Shown here: positions 55,694-64,000 of the stretch, one piece after another
Layout: the number at the start of each line of letters is the position of its first letter
Numbering within the stretch: the first letter of the stretch is position 1
From: Lysobacter changpingensis
Lineage (GTDB): Bacteria > Pseudomonadota > Gammaproteobacteria > Xanthomonadales > Xanthomonadaceae
DNA length: 64,000 nucleotides
Assembly (NCBI RefSeq): GCF_017308985.1
Contig: NZ_JADWPE010000003.1
Span: 992,001-1,056,000 of the forward strand
Direction: 5' to 3'
Program-made: the position numbers and the translations under genes
The notes under the pieces: model-generated
Databases searched by the model: none
What the model saw: the letters and a program-made list of their open reading frames with translations, nothing else
Told to the model about the DNA's origin: nothing

Positions 55694-56176
55694 ATGAAGG
55701 CGATGCACTGGACACGTTGGACCGCATTGGCACTGGCCGCGTTGTTGCTGGCCGGCTGTTCCAGCGGGCCGGTCCGGCGCGTCTCCGAACCGTCCGCGCG
55801 CATCCAGCAGCTCACCGTCCGCGCCGATGGCAGCTGGTCGGCGGAACTTCGCATCGAAAACTTCAGCAGCATCCCAATGCGCTTCGAGAACGTCGACCTG
55901 GCGGTCAAGGTGGCCGATGCCGAAACCGGCCGCCTTCGCGCGCAGCCCGCGCTGTCGATCGGCCCGGAATCGGCCGACGTCATCACCGTCAACATGACGC
56001 CCGACGCCGCCGGCAAGTTCGCCGCGGCCGATGCGCTGTCGTCCGGTCGCAGCCTGTCCTACTCGCTGAGCGGGCGCATCGACGCGACGCCGGACGAAGG
56101 CAAGCAGCGCAGTTTCGACCTCGACCGCAGCGGCGTACTCAGCCCCGCGCCGGGCCTGCCCGGCGTGCTGCGCTGA
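55694..56176 (+). CDS. LEA14-like lipoprotein
   Basis: A 160-residue exported protein. Lipobox LLLAGC (residues 17-22) with ALALAALLLAG before it. The domain has SWSAELRIENFSSIPMRFEN and VITVNMTPDAAG, the pattern of water-stress LEA14-like proteins with a fibronectin-like fold. Function unknown. It lies 69 bp before the acyl-CoA dehydrogenase. Confidence 0.7.
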   Translation: MKAMHWTRWTALALAALLLAGCSSGPVRRVSEPSARIQQLTVRADGSWSAELRIENFSSIPMRFENVDLAVKVADAETGRLRAQPALSIGPESADVITVNMTPDAAGKFAAADALSSGRSLSYSLSGRIDATPDEGKQRSFDLDRSGVLSPAPGLPGVLR

Positions 56177-56245
56177 TCGCCCTCCCGTCTTTCCACCGAC
56201 CGCCCTCCACGACCGCCGCAGCGCGCGTCCCGCACGGAATTCCAC

Positions 56246-58030
56246 ATGAGCAGTTACAAAGCACCCCTTGGTGACATGCGCTTCGCGCTGTTCGACGTCC
56301 TCGGCGCGGAAGCGCAGTTCCAGCGGCTGGGATTCACCGATGCCACGCGCGACGTGCTCGACGCCGTGCTCGATGAGGCCGCGCGTTTCACCGAAACCGT
56401 GCTCGCGCCGCTCAATCCGGTGGGCGACCGCGAAGGCTGCAAACTCGACACGGCGACCGGCGCCGTCACCACGCCAGCGGGCTTCAAGCAGGCGTACGCG
56501 CAGTTCGTCGACGGCGGCTGGGCGGGGCTGACCTCGCCGGTCGATTTCGGCGGACAGGGCCTGCCGCAGTTGGTCGGCGTGCCGCTGAAGGAAATGATCG
56601 ACGCGGCGAATCTCGCGTGGGGCAACTTCCCGCTGCTCTCGCACGGCGCCATCGAAGCGCTGCTGCACCACGGCGAGAGCTGGCAGCAGGAAGCGTTCCT
56701 CAAGCCGCTGGTCGAAGGCCGCTGGACCGGCACGATGTGCCTGACCGAACCGCATTGCGGCAGCGACCTGGGCCTGCTGAAGACGCGCGCGGAACCCAAC
56801 GGCGACGGCAGCTATTCGATCACCGGCACGAAGATCTTCATCACCGCCGGCGAGCACGATTTCACCGACAACATCGTGCACCTGGTGCTGGCGCGGCTTC
56901 CCGACGCACCGGCCGGCAGCAAGGGCATTTCGCTGTTCGTGGTGCCGCGCGAGCGCGTGGCGCAGGACGGGTCGATCGGCGAACGCAACGCGGTGCGCTG
57001 CGGCAGCCTGGAACACAAGATGGGCATCCACGGTTCGGCCACGTGCGTGATGAATTTCGACGGCGCGCAGGGCTATCTGGTCGGCGCGCCGCACAAGGGT
57101 CTCATGGCGATGTTCACCATGATGAACTCCGCGCGGCTGGGCGTCGGGTTGCAGGGGCTTGGGCTGTCGGAACGTGCGCTGCAGAACGCGCTGCGTTACT
57201 CGCGCGAACGCCTGCAGATGCGCGCGCTGTCGGGCGTGAAGTTCCCGGACAAGCCGGCCGATCCGATCATCGTGCATCCCGACGTGCGCCGCATGCTGCT
57301 GACGTGCAAGGCGCTGATCGAAGGCGGTCGCCTGATGGGTTACGACGCCGCAATGCAGGGCGACATCGCGGCGAATTCGAATGATGCCGCCGAACGCGAA
57401 CTGGCCGATGCGCAGGCGGGTTTCCTCACGCCGATCGTGAAGGCGTGCCTGACCGAATGGGGCGTGGAGTGCACGTACAACGCGCTGCAATGCTTCGGCG
57501 GCCACGGCTATATCGCCGAGCATGGAATGGAGCAGCTCGCGCGCGATGCCCGCATCACCACGCTGTACGAAGGCACGACCGGCATCCAGGCGCTGGACCT
57601 GCTGGGCCGCAAGATCATGGCGATGCAGGGCGTGGGACTGAAGGCGTTCCTCGCGCGCGTGCAGCGGTTCTGCGAGGAGAACGCGGGTAACGAGGCCCTG
57701 GCCGAATTCGTCGGCCCGCTGCGCGAGACCGCGTCGCGCTGGCAGCTGCTGACCCAGCAGATCGGCCAGCGCGCGGCCGGCAATGCCGACGAGATCGGCG
57801 CGGCATCGTACGACTACCTGATGTACTCCGGCTACGCGGTGCTCGCCTACTGGTGGGCGCGCGCGGTGGCGGCGGCCGATGCGTCGTCGCATCCGGCGTC
57901 GTTCAAGGACGACAAGCGTGCGACCGCGCGCTTCTACTTCGCGCGCATCCTGCCGCGCACCCTCACCCACGCGGCGGCGATCGACAGCGGCGTTGCGGGG
58001 TTGCCGGAGCTCGCCGTCGAGGCCGGCTGA
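56246..58030 (+). CDS. Acyl-CoA dehydrogenase with N- and C-terminal extensions
   Basis: A 594-residue FAD enzyme. The N-terminal extension (MSSYKAPLGDMRFALFDV) is typical of the large acyl-CoA dehydrogenase subgroup. Then follow MCLTEPHCGSDLGLLKT, ITGTKIFITAGEHD, HKMGIHGSATCVMNFDGA and the catalytic Glu in TLYEGTTGIQALDL. A C-terminal helical domain of about 120 residues completes the protein. It probably oxidises long-chain acyl-CoA or a related thioester. Confidence 0.92.
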   Translation: MSSYKAPLGDMRFALFDVLGAEAQFQRLGFTDATRDVLDAVLDEAARFTETVLAPLNPVGDREGCKLDTATGAVTTPAGFKQAYAQFVDGGWAGLTSPVDFGGQGLPQLVGVPLKEMIDAANLAWGNFPLLSHGAIEALLHHGESWQQEAFLKPLVEGRWTGTMCLTEPHCGSDLGLLKTRAEPNGDGSYSITGTKIFITAGEHDFTDNIVHLVLARLPDAPAGSKGISLFVVPRERVAQDGSIGERNAVRCGSLEHKMGIHGSATCVMNFDGAQGYLVGAPHKGLMAMFTMMNSARLGVGLQGLGLSERALQNALRYSRERLQMRALSGVKFPDKPADPIIVHPDVRRMLLTCKALIEGGRLMGYDAAMQGDIAANSNDAAERELADAQAGFLTPIVKACLTEWGVECTYNALQCFGGHGYIAEHGMEQLARDARITTLYEGTTGIQALDLLGRKIMAMQGVGLKAFLARVQRFCEENAGNEALAEFVGPLRETASRWQLLTQQIGQRAAGNADEIGAASYDYLMYSGYAVLAYWWARAVAAADASSHPASFKDDKRATARFYFARILPRTLTHAAAIDSGVAGLPELAVEAG

Positions 58031-58110
58031 GTGCGACGGCCCGCGGCGGGACACCCCCGCGGGCCGCAAGTACACAAAATGTAAACAATGGCGTATAAGC
58101 TGGTGTCCCG

Positions 58111-58773
58111 ATGGAGACCGATAGAGCGAACCTGCGCCTGGTCCGAACCGGAACCGATCTGGATCCGGCGTCGCCTCCCTTCGTGCCACGCGGCGCGATA
58201 GACCGACTCAATTCGGTCCGATTACTGTCACTGGACGCGCATGGTCGCGTCCTCGACTGGATGAGCTGGCAGGACGCCACCTGCCTCTACGTGCGCGGTG
58301 CGGTCGCCTGGACGCTGGGCGATCCCTGCCTGCAGGTGCATGGCGGCATCAGCCGCTTCACCGGCGAGCGGAGCGTGATCGAACTGCATCCCATCGTCGC
58401 CGCGCGCAGCCATGCGCGCACGCACGCGCTCGATCCCACGCCCGCCCTGACCAACGCCGCGCTGTTCGCGCGCGACGGTTACCTGTGCATGTACTGCGGC
58501 CACGACTTCAGCCGCCCGCACCTCACGCGCGATCACGTCGTGCCGGTGTCCAAGGGCGGTCGCGACCTCTGGGAGAACGTGGTCGCGGCCTGCTTCCACT
58601 GCAACTCGCGCAAGGGCAACCGCACGCCGCAGCAGGCGGGCATGCCGCTGCTGGCCGTGCCGTACCGGCCAAGCTGGGTCGAGCACCTGATCCTGTCCAA
58701 CCGCAACATCCTCGCCGACCAGATGGCGTTCCTGCGCAGCCACCTGCCGAAGAACGCGCGCATGCAGGCGTGA
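58111..58773 (+). CDS. HNH endonuclease-family protein
   Basis: A 220-residue protein. The first half (LDWMSWQDATCLYVRGAVAW) is a conserved accessory region. The HNH domain is YLCMYCGHDFSRPHLTRDHV with a zinc CXXC and the second pair in ACFHCNSRKGNRTP. Such conserved HNH proteins in this family are core genes of unknown function; restriction or repair roles are possible. Confidence 0.85.
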   Translation: METDRANLRLVRTGTDLDPASPPFVPRGAIDRLNSVRLLSLDAHGRVLDWMSWQDATCLYVRGAVAWTLGDPCLQVHGGISRFTGERSVIELHPIVAARSHARTHALDPTPALTNAALFARDGYLCMYCGHDFSRPHLTRDHVVPVSKGGRDLWENVVAACFHCNSRKGNRTPQQAGMPLLAVPYRPSWVEHLILSNRNILADQMAFLRSHLPKNARMQA

Positions 58774-58932
58774 GCCGCCATCGCGTGACGCGGTTCGCGA
58801 TTTGATCGGATCGCACTTCTCGCCCCGGGCCATCTGACCTAAAAGGTTCAGATGCGACGCTCCGCGCGCGTTGACGACCGTAAGGGCGTCCGTAACACTC
58901 GCCAACCATTGCAAATTCACGACGGATTCACG

Positions 58933-60030
58933 ATGCGCCTGACCCTCGGTCTGACCGGCATGGACCCGACCACGGAGTCCGCCCTGCAGGCGGCGATCCA
59001 GGCGGCCAACAGCCGCATGGGGAACGCCTGGAGCCTGGTGCCCGATACCGAGGCCGAGTACGTCATCGTCGACATGGACAGCATGTACGGCCCGATGAGC
59101 TGGTTGCGCCTGCACGCCGCCGGCAAGAGCGTGGTGGCGCTGACCGCCGCGCAGCGCACACAGGCCGATTTCCGCCTGGGCCAGCCGTTCGACGCGAACA
59201 GCGTGGGCAACCTGCTGCGCGATATCGCGTCGCAGGCGGGCATCACCTTCGATGCGCCGGCCGCGCCGGAACCGAAGCCCGCGCCGGCACCTGCCGCGCC
59301 CGCGCCGGTCGCACCTGCACCCGCGCCGGTCGCTGCCGAGCCCGCATCCGCGCCGGAACCCGCACCCGTGGCTCCCGTCGTCGAGGCGGCGCCTGTCGTC
59401 GAAAAGCCCGCCATCGAAACGCCCGTGGCCGCCGAGCCGGTCGCCGCCGCCGCACCTGCGTCGTCGATCGTCGAAGGCTCGCTGCTCGACTGGATCGCCA
59501 ACGACCGCCTCAAGGGCCGCGTGCGCCTGCGCGGCGCCGACGACGGCCTGCTGCTCGATCTCGACCAGCGCGTCTATCACGGCCCGGCCGCGCTCAAGCC
59601 GCTGGCGCGGCATTTCGAAGGCCGGCTGGACTCGGCCGAATTCGTGCCCGTCGACGCGGCCACCTGGGCCAGCGAAAGCGCGCGCCTGGGCGCCGCGATG
59701 CCCCTGTCGCGACTGGTGTGGTTCGGCAACCTGCTGGCCGGCAAGGGCGCGCTGGCGTCCGAACACGACCCGTCGCGCCGCTACCTGATGGTCAAATGGC
59801 CGCAAACCGAGCGCGAATATCCGAAGCACTTCCGCATCGCGACGGTGATGATGAAGGGCCCGGCGCTGGTGTCGGAGATCGCCGAAGCCAGCGGCGTCAC
59901 CCAGGCCGAAGTGGCGGACTTCATCAACGCCAACCTCGCCACCGGTTTCGCCGAGGTCGAGCGCGAGCCCGAGCCGGTCGATCCCGGCAAGACCGGCAGC
60001 GGCCTGTTCGGCCGCCTGCGCGGACGCTGA
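58933..60030 (+). CDS. Hypothetical protein with Pro/Ala-rich linker
   Basis: A 365-residue protein. The N-terminal domain (residues 1-115, MRLTLGLTGMDPTTESALQA, TEAEYVIVDMDSMYGP) resembles a response-regulator-like fold but has no phosphorylation site that I can place. A Pro/Ala linker spans about 115-178. The C-terminal domain has LARHFEGRLDSAEFVPVDAA, VKWPQTEREYPKHFRIATVM and a winged-helix-like part at VSEIAEASGVTQAEVADFIN. Located just upstream of dxs. Not recognised. Confidence 0.7.
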   Translation: MRLTLGLTGMDPTTESALQAAIQAANSRMGNAWSLVPDTEAEYVIVDMDSMYGPMSWLRLHAAGKSVVALTAAQRTQADFRLGQPFDANSVGNLLRDIASQAGITFDAPAAPEPKPAPAPAAPAPVAPAPAPVAAEPASAPEPAPVAPVVEAAPVVEKPAIETPVAAEPVAAAAPASSIVEGSLLDWIANDRLKGRVRLRGADDGLLLDLDQRVYHGPAALKPLARHFEGRLDSAEFVPVDAATWASESARLGAAMPLSRLVWFGNLLAGKGALASEHDPSRRYLMVKWPQTEREYPKHFRIATVMMKGPALVSEIAEASGVTQAEVADFINANLATGFAEVEREPEPVDPGKTGSGLFGRLRGR

Positions 60031-60125
60031 TCGCCGCCACTGGCGTGGCGGACGGGCCGCATCTGAACAGGGCGTCGTGATACGGCCCGGTTCGATCCTT
60101 GCCCACCCCGGACGACGGCGGGACA

Positions 60126-62063
60126 ATGGCGAACTTGCCGTCTGACACCGTCGTGATGATCGACCCGCAACGTTATCCGCGCCTGTCCCGCATCGAGGTT
60201 CCCGCCGACCTGCGCCAGTTCCCCGAAGAGGAACTGCCCGCGATCGCCGACGAGCTGCGCGCCTACCTGATCGAACAGGTCGCCCTCGTCGGTGGCCACT
60301 TCGGTGCGGGCCTGGGCGTGATCGAACTCACCGTCGCGCTGCACTGGCTGTATGAAACGCCGGTGGATCGTCTGGTGTGGGACGTCGGCCACCAGACCTA
60401 CCCGCACAAGATCCTCACCGGCCGCCGCGACATCATCCACACGGTGAAGCAGGCCGGCGGCGTCGCGCCGTTCCCGAAGCGCGAGGAAAGCGAGTACGAC
60501 ACCTTCGGCGTGGGCCATTCGTCCACGTCGATCTCGGCGGCATTGGGCATGGCGATCGCGCTGCAGCAGCAGGGCGACGACCGCAAGGTCGTGGCGGTGA
60601 TCGGCGATGGCGCGATGACCGCGGGCATGGCGTTCGAGGCGCTGAACCACGGCGGCGGCATGGACCCGGAGCCGAACCTGCTGGTGATCCTCAACGACAA
60701 TCAGATGTCGATTTCCGAGAACGTCGGCGGCCTCACGCAGATGCTCGGACGCCTGACCGGCAGCCGCACGCTCAACGCGATCCGCGAAGGCGGCAAGCGC
60801 CTGCTCGGCGACAAGAACAAGCCGGCGGCGAAGTTCGTCAAGCGCTGGGAAGAACACTGGAAGGGCATGTTCGTGCCGTCCACGCTGTTCGAGGAAATGG
60901 GCTTCCACTACACCGGCCCGATCGACGGCCACGACCTGCCCGCCCTGCTCTCCGCGCTGAAGACGCTCAAGGGCCTGAAGGGTCCGCAGCTGCTGCACAT
61001 CATCACGACCAAGGGCAAGGGCTACGAGCTCGCCGAGGGCGACCAGATCGGCTACCACGCCGTCGGTCCGTTCGATCCCGAGAAGGGCCTGATCAGCAAG
61101 CCCGGCGCGAAGAAGCCGACGTACACCGACGTCTTCGGCGACTGGCTGTGCGACATGGCCGCCGCCGAGCCGCGCCTGCAGGGCATCACGCCGGCGATGC
61201 GCGAAGGTTCGGGCCTGGTGCGCTTCAGCCGCGAATATCCGCAGCGCTATTTCGACGTCGCCATCGCCGAGCAGCACGCGGTGACGCTCGCCGCCGGCAT
61301 GGCGTGCGAAGGCGCCAAGCCCGTGGTCGCCATCTATTCCACGTTCCTGCAGCGCGGCTACGACCAGCTCGTGCATGACGTGGCGATCCAGAACCTCGAC
61401 GTGCTGTTCGCGATCGATCGCGGCGGCGTGGTCGGCCCGGACGGTGCGACGCACGCGGGCAACCTCGACCTGAGTTACCTGCGCTGCGTGCCGAACATGG
61501 TGGTGATGGCGCCGGCCGACGAGAACGAGTGCCGGCAGATGCTGAGCACCGGGTATCACCACGAAGGCCCGGCGGCCGTACGTTATCCGCGCGGTACCGG
61601 TCCGGGCGTGGCCGTGCAGCCGACGCTCGACACGCTGCCGATCGGCCGCGCCGAAGTGCGCCGCAGCGGTTCGAAGATCGTGCTGCTGGCGTTCGGTTCG
61701 GTCACCGCCGCCGCCGAAGCGGTGGGCGCGGAGCTGGGCCTGACGGTGGTCAACATGCGCTTCGTGAAGCCGCTGGATCGTGCGCTGATCCTTGAGCTGG
61801 CGCATGCGCATGCGGGCTTCGCGACGATCGAGGACAACGTCGTCGCGGGTGGCGCGGGCTCTGGCGTCGCGGAACTGTTGAACGCCGAAGGCATCGCGCT
61901 GCCGATGCTGCACCTGGGCCTGCCGGACGAGTTCCAGCACCACGCGAGCCGCGAGCAGTTGCTGGCCGAATCCGGGCTGGATGTCGCCGGCATCCGCGCG
62001 GCGGTGCTGCGGCGCTGGCCGGATCTGGGACGGGCGAATGTGGCGGTGAGCGCGGCGGGTTGA
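60126..62063 (+). CDS. dxs: 1-deoxy-D-xylulose-5-phosphate synthase
   Basis: A 645-residue thiamine enzyme, first step of the MEP isoprenoid pathway. Visible are [34 protein letters not shown], the ThDP-binding [16 protein letters not shown] with NDNQMSI, the catalytic region [18 protein letters not shown] and [26 protein letters not shown] at 60156 is an alternative start used by close relatives. It is likely alone or at the end of a unit with the upstream gene. Confidence 0.96.
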   Translation: MANLPSDTVVMIDPQRYPRLSRIEVPADLRQFPEEELPAIADELRAYLIEQVALVGGHFGAGLGVIELTVALHWLYETPVDRLVWDVGHQTYPHKILTGRRDIIHTVKQAGGVAPFPKREESEYDTFGVGHSSTSISAALGMAIALQQQGDDRKVVAVIGDGAMTAGMAFEALNHGGGMDPEPNLLVILNDNQMSISENVGGLTQMLGRLTGSRTLNAIREGGKRLLGDKNKPAAKFVKRWEEHWKGMFVPSTLFEEMGFHYTGPIDGHDLPALLSALKTLKGLKGPQLLHIITTKGKGYELAEGDQIGYHAVGPFDPEKGLISKPGAKKPTYTDVFGDWLCDMAAAEPRLQGITPAMREGSGLVRFSREYPQRYFDVAIAEQHAVTLAAGMACEGAKPVVAIYSTFLQRGYDQLVHDVAIQNLDVLFAIDRGGVVGPDGATHAGNLDLSYLRCVPNMVVMAPADENECRQMLSTGYHHEGPAAVRYPRGTGPGVAVQPTLDTLPIGRAEVRRSGSKIVLLAFGSVTAAAEAVGAELGLTVVNMRFVKPLDRALILELAHAHAGFATIEDNVVAGGAGSGVAELLNAEGIALPMLHLGLPDEFQHHASREQLLAESGLDVAGIRAAVLRRWPDLGRANVAVSAAG

Positions 62064-62120
62064 CGTCTCGCACGACGCCTGCTTCATCCTCGTCCCGCGA
62101 CGCCCGGAAAAACCACATCA

Positions 62121-62153
62121 CCGTCATCCCGGCGAAGGACGGGATGACGGGTC
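62121..62153. repeat. Family-B interspersed repeat
   Basis: CCGTCATCCCGGCGAAGG followed by ACGGGATGACGGGTC, an inverted repeat, between the convergent dxs and GumN-like genes. Confidence 0.7.
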
Positions 62154-62160
62154 ATGGGCG

Positions 62161-63174
62161 CTACGGAACCGGCACCGGCTCCTCCACGACATACCCCTTC
62201 GCCTTCAACCGCGCGAGAAACCCATCCGCCCGCGTCAGCTCGCGCATCGGCAACACCGCGAACGTCGTCGCGTTCTTCGCCAGCGCCGCCTCCGCCGCAC
62301 CGAGCCACCGCGCGGCGACCTGTTCCTCGATGTCGCCCGTGCGCTTGCGCAGTACGCCCGACTGCGCGGCGGCGCGCAGGCACGCCTCGTTCTGATCCGT
62401 GTACGGGAGTGCCTTGAGCGCTTCCAGGTCGCCCACGGCCCACGCGTTGGCGCGATCGCGCATCGTGCCCAGGTCGGATTCCAGCCGCTGCAGCGTCTTG
62501 GCGAAGCAATCCAGATCCGCCAGTCGCGAGCTGCGGAACTCGTTCAGCGCGACCTTCGGATCCTCGATCATCACCGTCACCATCGGGTCCGTGCGCGGCA
62601 CCTTGTGGCGCTTGGCGAGCTTCTCCACGACCGGCCACACCACCCCGCCCTGTCGCAGGCCGACGTCCTCGATGGCTTCCTGGTACAGCTCCATCGCCGC
62701 GAGGATCGGCCGGTAACTCTCCACGCCCTGGTCGCGGCCGATGTATTTCTCCTTCAGCACGCGCCAGCGCGCGTACATGTCCGGCGGCACCACCTGCTGC
62801 AGTGTCTGGCCGTCCGGGTTCTTGCGCGCGCCGAAGGCTTTGGGCGCGAGCGCCAGGGTTCCGAAGAAACCCAGGTCGGTGTCGATGCGCAAGCCCGGCG
62901 GCTCGATCACCTCCTGCGACTGCGCGATGACCTGCTCGACCTCGCGCGATTCCCAGTCCATGCGGCGCGGCAACGGCGACACGGTGCCGAGCACCCACAG
63001 CGTGTGCCCGCCCCTGTGCACTTTCCACAGCCCGGGCCCGGGCTGGACGCCGCTGACCACCAGCGGTTCGAGGTCGCGGATCGGCGGCTCGACCGGCGGC
63101 GCACCCTGCGCGTGGGCCGCGCCCGCGGCGGCGAACAGGAGTGCGGACAGCAGCATGGCGGTTCGATGGAGCAT
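62161..63174 (-). CDS. TraB/GumN-family exported protein
   Basis: A 337-residue protein with a signal peptide (MLLSALLFAAAGAAHA, residues 7-22). The family start LWKVHRGGHTLWVLGTVSPL usually reads GTxH; here the His position is Ser (GTVS). A mid-region (EKYIGRDQGVESYRPILAAM) and a C-terminal motif FAVLPMRELT remain. The related TraB fold includes putative metal-dependent peptidases, so the His loss may affect activity. Conserved in the family; unknown function. Confidence 0.82.
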   Translation of the reverse strand: MLHRTAMLLSALLFAAAGAAHAQGAPPVEPPIRDLEPLVVSGVQPGPGLWKVHRGGHTLWVLGTVSPLPRRMDWESREVEQVIAQSQEVIEPPGLRIDTDLGFFGTLALAPKAFGARKNPDGQTLQQVVPPDMYARWRVLKEKYIGRDQGVESYRPILAAMELYQEAIEDVGLRQGGVVWPVVEKLAKRHKVPRTDPMVTVMIEDPKVALNEFRSSRLADLDCFAKTLQRLESDLGTMRDRANAWAVGDLEALKALPYTDQNEACLRAAAQSGVLRKRTGDIEEQVAARWLGAAEAALAKNATTFAVLPMRELTRADGFLARLKAKGYVVEEPVPVP

Positions 63175-63259
63175 TCGGCATTCCCTTGGCTGGCGATGCG
63201 CGGACATTCCTGCCCCGCGCGGATCGGGATGGACCGCCTCCGCGATCACGAGTTCCCGT

Positions 63260-63742
63260 TCATGCCGGCGACCACGCGCCAGCCTCACGCAGGGCCTGCG
63301 CGACCGCACTTGCCGGATCGAGCAACGCGAAGCCGTCCCAGACGAATCCCGGCGCGACCGTGCACGCGACCAGCGTATACGCAGACAGCGGGCGCGCGGC
63401 CTGCCAGCGCCCCGCGCGCACGACGTGCATCGCCGGGCCGCCTCGCGCGGCGCTGTCCAGCCGGATGGTGCGAAGCACGCCATCGTCGGCGTCGAATTCC
63501 TGCAACTCCAGCGGCCCGCCGTCCTGCCAGTGCCAGGTCTCGTCGGCGTCGACCCGGTGCCAGCGGCTCGCCTCGCCCTCCGCCAGCAGGAACTGGATGG
63601 CCGTCAGCGCCGGGCGCCGATACCCGCCATGTTCGACCGGCAGCGCCGATTCGTACACGCGGCGGTAATGGCCGCCCTCGGGATGCGGGACCAGTTGCAG
63701 GTCGGCGATGAGACGGCGCGCGGTCGGTCCGGAGGTGTCCAT
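63260..63742 (-). CDS. DUF985 cupin-domain protein
   Basis: A 160-residue cupin. Motifs VPHPEGGHYRRVYES, AIQFLLAEGEASRWHRVDAD and ETWHWQDGGPLELQEF carry the metal ligands. GFVWDGFALLDPASAVAQAL marks the end. The family is often listed as uncharacterised, with an isomerase-like fold. Start codon at 63742 (MDTSGPTARRLIADLQL); the open frame upstream is unlikely to be coding. Confidence 0.88.
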   Translation of the reverse strand: MDTSGPTARRLIADLQLVPHPEGGHYRRVYESALPVEHGGYRRPALTAIQFLLAEGEASRWHRVDADETWHWQDGGPLELQEFDADDGVLRTIRLDSAARGGPAMHVVRAGRWQAARPLSAYTLVACTVAPGFVWDGFALLDPASAVAQALREAGAWSPA

Positions 63743-64000
63743 GGCCCCATCGTAGCCGCGCTGGCCGCCGCGCGTTCCAAGTCGAAAAACCTGCGGAACC
63801 AGGCGATCCGGCAAGCCAGACCCGCGCATGCCGCAACCGTCCCTCGCGCCGCACGCGATCCTGTCTGAGGGTCCGGCGCGCTCGCGGCGAACGCGTCGGC
63901 CACTTCACCACCTCCTCACCGTGCATCGCGGAGATTGCGCACCTCATCCGCATGAGGGGCAGGAGATGGAGAAGTCGGCAGAACGAAACGCGTTGTGGCA
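63743..64000. other. Right edge, nothing recognised
   Basis: Overlapping frames on both strands but no domain or start I can support. A gene may begin near 63966 on the plus strand (ATG after AGGAG, too close to be sure). Confidence 0.35.

Overview
The window looks like chromosome from a GC-rich gammaproteobacterium of the Xanthomonadaceae (Lysobacteraceae), most like Lysobacter. The reasons are the strong GC bias, the order queA-tgt-yajC-secD-secF, divergent trmJ/suhB, ftsY next to rsmD-coaD, many TonB receptors, and interspersed short palindromic repeats typical of the family. Species is not assignable from the sequence alone. No rRNA operon or CRISPR array is visible. There is one tRNA, tRNA-Phe.

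Layout. 1-1.7 kb: a PhnD-like binding protein overlapping a HAMP membrane sensor that runs off the left edge. 1.7-10.6 kb: housekeeping genes (trmJ, suhB, the queuosine/Sec operon) plus a hydrolase and an ABM monooxygenase. 10.8-12.8 kb: an Lrp-type regulator divergent from a class III aminotransferase, with a clear operator between them. 13-17.4 kb: a beta-propeller phytase divergent from a TonB receptor, then upp. 17.6-18.0 kb: a GFA-family protein. 18.2-28.9 kb: a catabolic cluster, all on the minus strand, of a serine hydrolase, a DgcN-like DUF1611 protein, a TonB receptor, a new small ORF, a POT peptide transporter, a DgcA-like enolase-superfamily racemase/epimerase and a second serine hydrolase. 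A divergent XRE-cupin regulator sits at its head. Two promoters in it share a 22-bp element (20/22 identical), which suggests one regulon for uptake and breakdown of D-Glu-containing peptides such as peptidoglycan fragments. 28.9-39.5 kb: a TMEM43-like protein, an MBL hydrolase, ggt, ferredoxin, coaD, rsmD, ftsY, an AsmA-like protein, mutY and yggX.

39.67-55.26 kb: tRNA-Phe followed by about 15.5 kb of mosaic, partly decayed mobile DNA. It holds phage-type small genes, excisionase-like tandem paralogs, a truncated tailspike, an HNH gene with an internal stop, a replication-type protein beside repeat-rich DNA, and a tyrosine recombinase split into two opposed fragments. It carries a cargo ECF41 sigma factor with its carboxymuconolactone decarboxylase partner and a DHFR-like reductase. 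Both ECF41 promoters can be read directly.

55.3-64 kb: core genome again, with a lipoprotein, acyl-CoA dehydrogenase, HNH protein, dxs, a GumN-like protein and a DUF985 cupin.

All annotation rests on reading the sequence and remembered family knowledge; no database search was run. Start codons were chosen by Shine-Dalgarno sequence, signal peptide and overlap with the neighbouring gene.
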